From contig CU207211.1 of the NCBI GenBank assembly GCA_000026125.1, positions 1,860,001 to 1,924,000 on the forward strand: 64,000 nt of DNA. Reading direction: 5' to 3'. The position numbers were made by a program, and so were the translations under genes. How positions within the stretch are numbered: position 1 is the stretch's first letter; every line of letters begins with the position of its first letter. Under the pieces are notes generated by a model. The model was given only the letters and a program-made list of their open reading frames with translations. It did not search any database and had not been told where the DNA came from. Origin of the DNA: Herminiimonas arsenicoxydans. Its GTDB lineage: Bacteria; Pseudomonadota; Gammaproteobacteria; Burkholderiales; Burkholderiaceae_D. Positions 25,099 through 33,419 of this stretch are shown here, in pieces.

Positions 25099-27015
25099 AT
25101 GGCAGCAGTCATTAATACCAACATCTCGTCGCTGAATGCACAACGCAATCTGTCGACTTCGCAAACCGCACTCTCGACCTCGCTGCAGCGCCTGTCCTCC
25201 GGCCTGCGCATCAACAGCGCAAAAGATGACGCTGCCGGCCTGGCGATTTCCGAGCGTTTCAGCACCCAGATTCGCGGCCTCAACACCGCGATCCGTAACG
25301 CCAATGACGGCATCTCGCTGGCACAGACGGCTGAAGGCGCATTGACCGAAATCGGCAACAACCTGCAACGTATCCGCGAACTGGCAGTGCAATCCGCCAA
25401 CTCCACCAACTCTTCCTCCGACCGCGCCGCACTGAACGCTGAAGCACAGCAATTGAAAGCAGAGATTCAGCGTGTAGCTGAAGAAACCAGCTTCAACGAC
25501 ACCAAACTGCTGGACGGCAAGTTTGCCAATCAGGTGTTCCAGGTTGGTGCGAATCAGGGCCAGACCATCAACATCGCACAAATCGCCAATGCCAACCTCA
25601 AGGATCTGGGCAACTGGACTGAAGTGGCAACCGCAGCAACCATGACGGGCGCAGCACCCGCCGCTGGTGGAACGACGACGGTTACTGGCATTGCGCCGCC
25701 GGTCGCAACTATTGGTGGTAATGGCGCTACGGCGACGGCTTCTGCTTCGTCGGGAGCCTATGTCCAAGCCGCCTCCACCAACGCCGCCGACGCCTTCCAA
25801 CTGACGATTGGCGGCGCGCTAGTTTCTGACCGGCTGGTCGGCGCTGCCACTGCCGCCAACCTCGACATCGACATCGCAGCCTTCGTCGCAGCAAGTAACG
25901 GCGCATACACCCAAGCCGGTACGGTTGCCACCAGCAATCTCGTGATCAGCAAGGCCGACGGCACCGATTTCGCTATCGCGACGTCATTCTCCAACGCTGT
26001 TGGTTCGACGACAGCCGCCGCCGGTACGACGTCCGATGGCACGTTTGCCACTGCTGCTTTCGTTGGTAACCAGACTGGCGGCACAGCAGCCGCTGCCGGC
26101 ACACCCACTTATGGCGCTTTGGCTGCCGGTGGGCTCACCATCAATGGCGTAGATATCGGCGCAGTTGCCGGCTCTACTACATCCGCCACCCTCGGTGTCG
26201 ATGCATTGGTTAGCGCCTTCAATCTCGCTAAAGGTGTCCCTGCCAACACCGGCCTCGCCAACATTACGGCCAGCAACGTCGGTGGCACTTTGAGCCTGGT
26301 AGACTCGACCGGCGCAAGCATTGCAATAGCAGGTACTAATCCAACAGCAGCTGGCTTGGCCGCCCCTACAACCGCAACCACAGCCGGTGTCTTCGCTGCA
26401 GGCAGCTTCACGCTGACCGGTAGCAAGGGCAATGTAGACATCAAGTTTGATAAAGCGGGCAGTGCCGCACAACGCGCCAGCAATCTGGTCACGGCGATCA
26501 ACAACCAGAGCTACAACACGGGTGTTACTGCTTCGCTGGATGCAGGCAAGGTGAAGTTGTCGTCCCTGACCGGCGATGTGACTGTCGCTGCTTCCGGCAC
26601 CACTGATAATGCTGCCCTGTTGAGAGAAGCCGGCCTGACAGCTGGCACAACCGCCGCAGATGCAGTAGGAACAGCATGGGCGGCCGGTGCAGCGGCAACC
26701 GGTTTCGCGGGTCTGGACATCTCGGATGCATTGGGTGCCAACAACGCCATTCTGGCAATGGATGCAGCGCTGACCTCGGTCAACTCGGCACGCGCTGAAC
26801 TGGGTGCTGTCCAGAACCGCTTCGGCTCTGTGGTAGCCAACCTCGGCACCAACGCGGAAAATCTGTCCTCCTCGCGTAGCCGCATTCTGGACACCGACTT
26901 TGCTGCAGAAACCGCTAACCTGACCCGCGGCCAAATCCTGCAACAAGCCGGTACCGCAATGCTGGCACAAGCCAATTCGCTGCCTAACGGCGTGCTGGCC
27001 CTGCTGCGCGGTTAA
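25099..27015 (+). CDS. fliC: Flagellin
   Basis: The protein is 638 aa, longer than the usual 400-500. The conserved D0/D1 N-terminus (residues 1-170, including [21 protein letters not shown]) and C-terminus (about 555-638, ending [11 protein letters not shown]) are intact. The centre (about 175-550) is a low-complexity Ala/Thr/Gly/Ser-rich variable domain with at least one flagellin-IN-like motif. It forms the filament after export by the flagellar type III system. GGAGAA precedes the ATG. A sigma-28 promoter and a downstream terminator make it a single-gene unit. The variable region would be surface exposed. Confidence 0.97.
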   Translation: MAAVINTNISSLNAQRNLSTSQTALSTSLQRLSSGLRINSAKDDAAGLAISERFSTQIRGLNTAIRNANDGISLAQTAEGALTEIGNNLQRIRELAVQSANSTNSSSDRAALNAEAQQLKAEIQRVAEETSFNDTKLLDGKFANQVFQVGANQGQTINIAQIANANLKDLGNWTEVATAATMTGAAPAAGGTTTVTGIAPPVATIGGNGATATASASSGAYVQAASTNAADAFQLTIGGALVSDRLVGAATAANLDIDIAAFVAASNGAYTQAGTVATSNLVISKADGTDFAIATSFSNAVGSTTAAAGTTSDGTFATAAFVGNQTGGTAAAAGTPTYGALAAGGLTINGVDIGAVAGSTTSATLGVDALVSAFNLAKGVPANTGLANITASNVGGTLSLVDSTGASIAIAGTNPTAAGLAAPTTATTAGVFAAGSFTLTGSKGNVDIKFDKAGSAAQRASNLVTAINNQSYNTGVTASLDAGKVKLSSLTGDVTVAASGTTDNAALLREAGLTAGTTAADAVGTAWAAGAAATGFAGLDISDALGANNAILAMDAALTSVNSARAELGAVQNRFGSVVANLGTNAENLSSSRSRILDTDFAAETANLTRGQILQQAGTAMLAQANSLPNGVLALLRG

Positions 27016-27062
27016 TCACCGACAGGCAATACGCAGGAAGTGGCACTTGCCTCTTCCTGACA

Positions 27063-27095
27063 GCCCGGTCGGTTTTTTACTGACCGGGCGTTATT
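27063..27095 (+). terminator. Terminator after fliC
   Basis: GCCCGGTC (27063-27070) pairs perfectly with GACCGGGC (27082-27089). The loop contains TTTTTT, and the stem is followed by GTTATTCGTT. It separates fliC from flaG. Confidence 0.75.
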
Positions 27096-27110
27096 CGTTC
27101 AGGAGTCAAC

Positions 27111-27449
27111 ATGCCCCTCTCAGCCATAGTCAATAACACCTTGCACGTTGCGCCCACGCATCCAGCGGCGGCAATCAGCGATACTGAAACTGCGCTCAAG
27201 GCGCTGCCTGCGCTTACGCCACCCGGCGAGACGCAGTTGCACGACGCGGTTACCCGCCTCAATCAAGCCATGCAAAGCATGTCCCCAGGACTTGAATTCT
27301 CCATCGACCCGGAATCGCAGCGTTCCGTCGTGCGCATCATCGATCAAACGACCGGCGATCTGATCCGGCAAATGCCGTCTGCAGAAGCGCTGGAAATCGC
27401 CAGTGCGCTCGACAAGATGCAAGGCGTACTCATCAGCCTGCGCGCCTGA
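27111..27449 (+). CDS. flaG: FlaG family protein
   Basis: The protein is 112 aa. The C-terminal half has the FlaG pattern: LEFSIDPESQRSVVRIIDQ, then TGDLIRQMPSAEALEIASAL. FlaG proteins influence filament length in other bacteria; the mechanism is not settled. It lies between fliC and fliD as in many beta- and gammaproteobacteria. It has no clear promoter of its own between the fliC terminator and its ATG, so it may depend on read-through. Confidence 0.9.
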   Translation: MPLSAIVNNTLHVAPTHPAAAISDTETALKALPALTPPGETQLHDAVTRLNQAMQSMSPGLEFSIDPESQRSVVRIIDQTTGDLIRQMPSAEALEIASALDKMQGVLISLRA

Positions 27450-27560
27450 CCTTATCTCATCTCGTATATCTGTTTGATGCATGGCGCATGCTGCGACCAG
27501 TTTGCGCACCATCGCTCTATCGTTTGCATCAAAGAATGAAGTGAGCGGTGAAATCCCCTC

Positions 27561-27587
27561 TAAAGTCGCCTTTGATTCTGCCGATAA
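27561..27587 (+). promoter_or_regulatory. Sigma-28 promoter of fliD operon
   Basis: TAAAGTCG (27561-27568), 11 bp, then GCCGATAA (27580-27587): the -10 is a perfect FliA match. It lies 36 bp before the fliD start and would drive fliDST and possibly the genes to ycgR. Confidence 0.9.
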
Positions 27588-27623
27588 GAACGTATAGTTC
27601 TTTGACTTAATGCAGGAGGCCTT

Positions 27624-29612
27624 ATGGCTCTAACCGTTGGATCGGCAATGGACGTCAACGCGATCGTTGAACAATTGATGGTTGCCGAGCAAAAACCGCT
27701 CAAGCTACTTGCCACCAAAGAGGCCAGCCACAAATCACGACTGTCAGCCTATAGCTCGCTGAGCAGCGCGCTATCGACCTTTCAGGGCAAACTGGCCGAC
27801 CTGACCAATCTATCCCGTTTTCAAAAAAACACGATCAGCACCAGTGAAGCAGGCATTGCCACAGTCACGGCCGGCAGCACAGCCAAAGCCGGACAATACA
27901 ATATCGATGTCACGCAACTGGCACAGGCGCAATCCCTGTCGTCGGCCGGACAAGCCAGTGCCAACGGCAGCATCGGGAGCGGCGCCACGACCACGATCAC
28001 CTTCCAATTCGGCACCATCGCAGGCGGTACGCTGACCGGCGGCAGTTATAGCGGCGCCAGCTTTACCAGCGCAGCCGGCAAGAACAGCGGCAGCATCACC
28101 ATCGATGGCAGCAACAATTCGCTGCAGGGCATACGCGACGCCATCAACAAGGCCGATCTGGGCGTGACGGCCTCCATCGTCTCGGACGGCAGCGACACAC
28201 CGCACCGGCTGGTACTGACCTCCACTGAAACCGGCGCCAATTCCAGCCTCAAGATCACGGTGGATGGCGATGCGGCATTGTCTTCACTGTTGTCGCAAGA
28301 CCCGGTCGGCACCCAGCAACTGAGAGAGAACGCGGCAGGCAAGGATGCGCTGGCAACGATCGACGGCATTGAGATCAAGAATCCAAGCAATACGCTAGAC
28401 AAGAATATTGAAGGGCTCAACATCACGCTGGCCAAGATCGGAAAAACGACTGTGTCGCTGACACGCGATACGTCTTCCATCACCAGCGCCGTCAATGCCT
28501 TCGTCACTGCTTACAACGAACTGCACGGCACTCTGAAGTATCAGACGTCCTACAACGCCGAAACAAAAACAGGCGGCCCGCTGGTGGGTGATGCCACTGC
28601 GCGCACTATCCAGCTCGGCATACAGCGCATGTTTTCCACCCAACCGGAGGGCCTGACCGGCGAACTGAAAAACCTGAGCCAGATCGGCATCTCCTTCCAG
28701 AAGGACGGCACGCTGGCGCTGGACAATGCCAAACTGCAGACTGCAGTGACGAAGTTCCCGGACGATATCGGCAGGCTGTTCGCCACAGCAGCAGCACCGA
28801 CAGACAGCCTGGTCAAATATGCGAGTTCCACCGCAGCCACCCAGGCCGGAAAATACGAAGTGCTTGTCACGCAACTGGCAAGCCAGGGCAAGGCTACCGG
28901 TTCGGTCCCAGCCACCACCACGATCCAGCACAACGTCAATGATCAGCTGAATTTCACGATCGATGGCATCAGCGCCTTTGTGACTATTCCCGCCGGCAAT
29001 TACACTGCCGCCACACTTGCTGCGCAGTTGCAGTCGTCAATTAACGGCATCTCCGCCTTCTCGAAGGAAAACGTGTCCGTCACGGTGACCGAGAATAATG
29101 GTGTACTGAGCGTGACATCCAATCGCTACGGTTCAGCATCGCATGTGAAAATCGACGGCGCCGGCGCAGCCGATCTGTTCGGCAATGCGCCGCTATTGAC
29201 GGATGGCGTCGATGTGGCGGGTACCTTCAATGGAATTGCAGGTATCGGGTCGGGGCAATCGCTGAACGGCCTGATTGGCAGTGCTGCCGAGGGCTTGAAA
29301 ATCGACATCATGGGCGGCGCACTCGGTGAGCGTGGCTCAATCGATTTCTCGCGTGGCTATGCAACCAATCTGCAAGGCCTGCTGGGTAACTATCTGGGCA
29401 GCAGTGGCATGATTGCCGGCCGTACCGATGGCATCAACGAAAACATCAAGCAACTGAATAATCAGCGTACTGCCATCAATACACGCCTGATCGATATCGA
29501 AGCACGCTATCGCAAGCAGTACAGCTCGCTGGATGTGTTGCTCAGCAACATGGGAGCGACCAGCAACTATCTGACGCAGCAACTGGCTGCACTGTCCAAT
29601 CTGAATGGCTAA
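27624..29612 (+). CDS. fliD: Flagellar filament cap protein
   Basis: The protein is 662 aa. The N-terminal FliD_N domain begins VGSAMDVNAIVEQLMVAEQKPLKLL, and the C-terminal FliD_C domain ends with the helical segment RYRKQYSSLDVLLSNMGATSNYLTQQL. It is about 200 residues longer than FliD of enteric bacteria; the extra part lies in the middle and includes hook-IN-type stretches (YNTGVT-like motifs occur in FliC, GISAFVTIPAGNYTAA here). It caps the growing filament and guides flagellin folding. AGGAGG precedes the ATG by 6 nt. fliS follows after 15 nt. Confidence 0.95.
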   Translation: MALTVGSAMDVNAIVEQLMVAEQKPLKLLATKEASHKSRLSAYSSLSSALSTFQGKLADLTNLSRFQKNTISTSEAGIATVTAGSTAKAGQYNIDVTQLAQAQSLSSAGQASANGSIGSGATTTITFQFGTIAGGTLTGGSYSGASFTSAAGKNSGSITIDGSNNSLQGIRDAINKADLGVTASIVSDGSDTPHRLVLTSTETGANSSLKITVDGDAALSSLLSQDPVGTQQLRENAAGKDALATIDGIEIKNPSNTLDKNIEGLNITLAKIGKTTVSLTRDTSSITSAVNAFVTAYNELHGTLKYQTSYNAETKTGGPLVGDATARTIQLGIQRMFSTQPEGLTGELKNLSQIGISFQKDGTLALDNAKLQTAVTKFPDDIGRLFATAAAPTDSLVKYASSTAATQAGKYEVLVTQLASQGKATGSVPATTTIQHNVNDQLNFTIDGISAFVTIPAGNYTAATLAAQLQSSINGISAFSKENVSVTVTENNGVLSVTSNRYGSASHVKIDGAGAADLFGNAPLLTDGVDVAGTFNGIAGIGSGQSLNGLIGSAAEGLKIDIMGGALGERGSIDFSRGYATNLQGLLGNYLGSSGMIAGRTDGINENIKQLNNQRTAINTRLIDIEARYRKQYSSLDVLLSNMGATSNYLTQQLAALSNLNG

Positions 29613-29627
29613 CCTGCGGAGAATGCA

Positions 29628-30113
29628 ATGTTTGGATCAATGAAAAACGGCGCCAGTGCCTATGCCAAGGTCGGCATAGAAACCGGCGTCATCGCCGCCA
29701 ATCCGCACAAGCTGATCGTGATGCTGTTCGAGGGCGTGCAAATCGCTCTGAATCAGGCCGCGCAGCATATGCAGAGCGGCCACATCGCTGAAAAAGGCAA
29801 AGCCATTTCCAAGGCAATCAGCATCATCGACAATGGCCTGCGCGCCAGCCTCGATAAATCGACTGGCGGCGAAATCGCCATCAATCTCGATTCGCTCTAT
29901 GAATATATGAGCAATCGCCTGCTACTTGCCAATCTGAACAACGATGCGGCGGTTTTGCAGGAAGTACAAACTCTGCTGCACGATATCAAGGGCGCTTGGG
30001 AAAGCATCGTCCCGAAACAGCAGGAAGCTGCTGCTCCGACTGCTCAGGCAGCGCAGATCGCATCGTCCTATGAATCACTCGCCCCTAACTTGCCACGCTT
30101 GATGAAAGCCTGA
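29628..30113 (+). CDS. fliS: Flagellin export chaperone
   Basis: The protein is 161 aa. The four-helix FliS core is clear (YAKVGIETGVIAANPHKLIVMLFEGV, LDKSTGGEIAINLDSLYEYMSNRLL). A C-terminal Ala/Gln-rich extension of about 30 residues goes beyond the usual 130. FliS binds the flagellin C-terminus in the cytoplasm and prevents early polymerisation. It lies between fliD and fliT with 3 nt to fliT, so it is part of the fliDST operon. Confidence 0.95.
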   Translation: MFGSMKNGASAYAKVGIETGVIAANPHKLIVMLFEGVQIALNQAAQHMQSGHIAEKGKAISKAISIIDNGLRASLDKSTGGEIAINLDSLYEYMSNRLLLANLNNDAAVLQEVQTLLHDIKGAWESIVPKQQEAAAPTAQAAQIASSYESLAPNLPRLMKA

Positions 30114-30116
30114 CCG

Positions 30117-30443
30117 ATGAACGAACAAGAAGTCATCCATCTGTACGAAAATGTCGCCACCATCACGCAACAAATGCTCAGTGCTGCACGCGAGGGCGAC
30201 TGGGATCGCCTGGCAGCGCTGGAAACGCGCTGCTCCGATCAGGTCAGTATTCTCAAGAGCGGCGAGCCTCCCGTGCCGTTGACGGGTGTGGTGCGTGAAC
30301 GCAAGGTTGCCATCATCAAGAAAATCCTGGACGACGACCGCGAAATCCGCAATCTGACCCAGCCGTGGATGGAGCAGCTCTCGCGCATGATCAACAGCAC
30401 CGGCACCGAACGCAGGCTCAACCAGGCCTACGGCCCGAACTGA
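30117..30443 (+). CDS. fliT: FliT-like flagellar chaperone
   Basis: The protein is 108 aa and all helical, with LYENVATITQQMLSAAREGDWDRLAALE at the start, typical of FliT. FliT is the export chaperone for FliD and in enterics also restrains FlhDC. Identification rests on the fold pattern, size and position directly after fliS. The next gene starts 4 nt downstream. Confidence 0.88.
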   Translation: MNEQEVIHLYENVATITQQMLSAAREGDWDRLAALETRCSDQVSILKSGEPPVPLTGVVRERKVAIIKKILDDDREIRNLTQPWMEQLSRMINSTGTERRLNQAYGPN

Positions 30444-30447
30444 TCCG

Positions 30448-31584
30448 ATGCTGCCACGGGCCGATATCACCGGCACCCGGCCCGTCGTCCTTATCGAGGC
30501 AAGCGCGCCGGCAACGGCCCTGGGTCAGGCCAAGCAGGAAACGCTAGACCGCTTGCTCCAGCTCACGCTGGGCAAGGAATATCAGGCACAGGTTTTATCG
30601 CGCCTGAGCGACGGCAACTTTCTGGTGAAGGTAGACAACGCCGTTGCCAGCATGCTGCTGCCACCCGGCACCAAGGCCGGCGACAAGCTCGACCTGACCC
30701 TGCTGGCAACCCAGCCGCGCCCTACTTTCATGCTCGGCAAGGCCGAAGCGGGCGCAACTACTTCTCTCAGCAATGCCGGCCGCCTGATCGGCAATATGCT
30801 GCAACTGGCACAGCAGGATGGCATGCCGACCGCCATCGTCGGCAAAACACCGCTGGTGGGTATGCCCGGTGCCAGCGCACAGCAGATTGCCGACGCGCTG
30901 CAAAATGCCATAACCTTCAGCGGACTGTTTTACGAATCGCATGTTGCGCAATGGGCTTTGGGCACGCGCCCGGCAAGCGATCTATTGCGCGAACCGGCCG
31001 CCAAACGCAGCAACCTGCCTCTCACCGGCCAGCCACAAGCTGCGTCGGAAAATTCCGCCGCCAGCGATTTCGGCAGATTGATGACGAATGTCCGCGAATG
31101 GGTCGGCGGCGAACGTGCGCTGGCAGATTTGCTGCGCAGCGCGCAAACCGGCAAGCCGGAGCAGGAAAGCATCGCGCCTTTGGCCGGCAAGCAGCAGGAT
31201 ATTCCGGTCAGCGAGGGTCTCAAGCTGATCAACCTGCAGCTCGACACGCTGGAACAGCGCCGCATCATGTGGCAAGGCGAACTCTTCCCCGGGCAGCCGC
31301 TGGAGTGGGAAATTTCCGACGACACGCCGGAAAAAACCGCCGAGCAATCCGAACCCGAACAGGCATGGAACAGCAGCGTGCGCTTTAGCCTGCCGACGCT
31401 GGGCTCAGTCTCCGCGACCATCCGTTTGAGCGGAGAACATCTGCAGGTGCAAGTCCATACTGCCGACGAAGAAACTGCCGTTACACTACGCAGCCACGGC
31501 AATCTGCTGGCCGACGCACTGGCCGCTGCCGGTTCGACACTGGACTCCCTGCTGGTCAAGCAAGCGGATGAACCGCATGGATAA
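30448..31584 (+). CDS. Second FliK-like hook-length-control domain protein
   Basis: The protein is 378 aa. The C-terminal ~80 residues have the FliK C-terminal pattern: RFSLPTLGSVSATIRLSGEHLQVQV, then LRSHGNLLADALAAAGSTLDSLLV. The N-terminal part is Ala/Leu-rich and unlike the other FliK at 38730. It lies between fliT and an FlhB C-terminal-domain gene, whose start overlaps its end by 17 nt. The FliK C-terminal domain is known to touch FlhB during substrate switching, so the pair may modulate that step; this is inference. Confidence 0.82.
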   Translation: MLPRADITGTRPVVLIEASAPATALGQAKQETLDRLLQLTLGKEYQAQVLSRLSDGNFLVKVDNAVASMLLPPGTKAGDKLDLTLLATQPRPTFMLGKAEAGATTSLSNAGRLIGNMLQLAQQDGMPTAIVGKTPLVGMPGASAQQIADALQNAITFSGLFYESHVAQWALGTRPASDLLREPAAKRSNLPLTGQPQAASENSAASDFGRLMTNVREWVGGERALADLLRSAQTGKPEQESIAPLAGKQQDIPVSEGLKLINLQLDTLEQRRIMWQGELFPGQPLEWEISDDTPEKTAEQSEPEQAWNSSVRFSLPTLGSVSATIRLSGEHLQVQVHTADEETAVTLRSHGNLLADALAAAGSTLDSLLVKQADEPHG

Positions 31585-31861
31585 TTTCAAACCGCCACCA
31601 AGCGCCGTTGCGCTTGCCTACCAAAGCGGCGATTCGGCACCACGCATTGTCGCCAAGGGGCGCGGCCTGATTGCCGAACAGATTATCGAACGCGCAAAAG
31701 AACATGGCGTTGCGATACACGAATCGAAAGAACTGGTGGCATTATTATTGCAGGTAGAACTAGACGATAATATTCCCCCTGCGCTCTACCGCGCAGTAGC
31801 CGAACTGTTGGCATGGTTATATCGCGTCGAGGCTGCCCAACAGCGCGGCGGCAATGTATGA
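31568..31861 (+). CDS. FlhB C-terminal-domain-only protein (FhlB-type)
   Basis: The protein is 97 aa. It aligns with the cytoplasmic FlhB C-terminal subdomain after the autocleavage site: AVALAYQSGDSAPRIVAKGRGLIAEQI, then IPPALYRAVAELLAWLYRVE. The NPTH cleavage motif and the four membrane helices of full FlhB are absent. FhlB-type proteins can partly replace the FlhB C-terminus in other species. The start could also be ATG 31577. It overlaps the FliK-like gene by 17 nt, which suggests translational coupling and joint function. Confidence 0.85.
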   Translation: MNRMDNFKPPPSAVALAYQSGDSAPRIVAKGRGLIAEQIIERAKEHGVAIHESKELVALLLQVELDDNIPPALYRAVAELLAWLYRVEAAQQRGGNV

Positions 31862-31922
31862 TGTCCGGCTGTAAGGTGAAGCTACGGCCCCTTACTTGCA
31901 CTCAGTTGATTAGAAAAACACG

Positions 31923-32678
31923 ATGACTCTTGCCAGTGAATACGAAAACGATGACTTGAATCCCTACCGGGTTAACTCCCGCCGGGAAGTAATTGCCCTG
32001 CTGCGCAGTATAGGCGAACGCAATCAGCTGGTCAGAATGCTGATCAACCACGGCAACGACACGATTGTGACCTCGATCCTGCAAATCGATGAGACGGCCA
32101 ATACAGTCCTGCTCGATTGCGCGCCTACTGCCATCATGAACCAGCGTGTGCTCAATAGTGAAAAACTGTCGTTTGAAACGGTGCTGGAAAACATCCGCAT
32201 TCTGTTTAACTCACCGGCGGCACAGAGCTGCATCTACGAAAATCTGCCGGCCTTCATCATTCCGCTGCCGACCAGCGTGATTCGTCTGCAACGGCGCGAA
32301 TTCTATCGTGTGTCCACACCTGTCACCAACCCGGTCTATTGCACGATACCGGTCAAAACCGAAGATCAGATCATTCCTGTGGTGGTTCCACTGCACAATA
32401 TCAGCGGCGGCGGACTGTCGGTCGTCGATGAAAAAAAATTGATCGATTCGACACCCGGTCGCATCTACGAAAACTGCCGCCTCGATTTGCCCGGCGGCGT
32501 TGTGACGCTTGCCTTGCAAGTCCGTAATCAGCTTGAGGTCACACTGACCAATGGCAAAAGCATACACAGGCTGGGATGTGCTTTCGTGGACCCTTCCAAC
32601 GGCGCGTTAGCTGCGGTACAAAAGTACATTACCAAGCTGGAGCGGGATCAGAATGCGAAGGCCACAGGGCTGGGCTGA
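31923..32678 (+). CDS. ycgR: Flagellar brake protein YcgR (PilZ domain)
   Basis: The protein is 251 aa. It has an N-terminal YcgR domain (about 15-120) and a C-terminal PilZ domain with both c-di-GMP-binding motifs: RREFYR (RxxxR) near residue 122, and NISGGGLSV, which fits the [D/N]xSxxG pattern, near 160. YcgR bound to c-di-GMP acts on the rotor/stator and slows swimming. It follows the FhlB-type gene after 61 nt. With the diguanylate cyclase at 22878 it links c-di-GMP to motility in this region. No strong own promoter was found. Confidence 0.93.
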   Translation: MTLASEYENDDLNPYRVNSRREVIALLRSIGERNQLVRMLINHGNDTIVTSILQIDETANTVLLDCAPTAIMNQRVLNSEKLSFETVLENIRILFNSPAAQSCIYENLPAFIIPLPTSVIRLQRREFYRVSTPVTNPVYCTIPVKTEDQIIPVVVPLHNISGGGLSVVDEKKLIDSTPGRIYENCRLDLPGGVVTLALQVRNQLEVTLTNGKSIHRLGCAFVDPSNGALAAVQKYITKLERDQNAKATGLG

Positions 32679-32795
32679 AGAAGCAGGGATGGAAGTGGAA
32701 GCAGACGCAAAAAAGTGAAGCCGCAGTAAAGAAGTACCGATAAGCAAAAGACAGGAACCGGGCAGCGCCAGTTCGCTGATTAAAACGCCGTCAAT

Positions 32796-33152
32796 CTAGA
32801 CCTGCATATTCATTATTTCCTGGTAGGCCGACACCACCTTGTTGCGCATCTGCACCGTTGCCTGAAATGAAATACTCGCTTTTTGCATGGATATCATCAC
32901 ATCCGACAGATTCACGCTGTCATCTCCCAGTGTAAATTTCTGTCCCAGTTTATCGGCGTGATTCTGTGCGCTGGCTACATTATCCAGTGACGCCTTCAGC
33001 GCCTGGGAAAAATCCACCTTGGTCGCCGATTTTTCGACCGGCGACGCACCGCCTGCCAGAGGATTTATCGCAGGCTGGGAACGCGCAGCTGCAGCCTTGA
33101 GCTGGGCCACCATGGCATCTATTGCCGTTGAATCAATTCCACCGACTTTCAT
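32796..33152 (-). CDS. fliE: Flagellar hook-basal body protein FliE
   Basis: The protein is 118 aa from ATG 33152; the adjacent ATG 33155 is 3 nt from GGAG and less well spaced. The C-terminus has the FliE signature VMISMQKASISFQATVQMRNKVVSAYQEIMNMQV, split here around QATVQMRNK. FliE joins the MS ring to the proximal rod and is an early export substrate. It is divergent from fliF, with 267 bp between, so the gap must hold promoters for both directions. Confidence 0.95.
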   Translation of the reverse strand: MKVGGIDSTAIDAMVAQLKAAAARSQPAINPLAGGASPVEKSATKVDFSQALKASLDNVASAQNHADKLGQKFTLGDDSVNLSDVMISMQKASISFQATVQMRNKVVSAYQEIMNMQV

Positions 33153-33419
33153 CATTTTCTCCATACAGTTGCGGTCGGGCACTATAATTGCCGTCAACCC
33201 ATACAGCCGGATTTCCGATAAGGGATTCCGCACTACCCCGCCAAGTTATCACGCACGTCAATTTGAATCGGTCCGATAAAGGATAGAAACATTGCTCTAT
33301 TCCAAAGATTGAATTTCCTCGTACCCTTGACAATTCATGCTACGGAAAAAAGTTTGAAGAGCGAGAACATCGATGAACCATCCAGTCCAATTTGACGATA
33401 GCCAGGCAGGAGCACAATC

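Noticed and set aside
25984..26970. 328-codon minus-strand open frame opposite fliC
   Set aside because: It is a Cys/Gly-rich translation of the reverse of an Ala/Thr-rich flagellin domain, with no start signal.
33156..33300. Sigma-28-like -10 elements (CCGATAA) between fliE and fliF
   Set aside because: No -35 of the TAAAGTTT type lies 11 bp upstream of either copy, and these early genes are not expected to be FliA-dependent.
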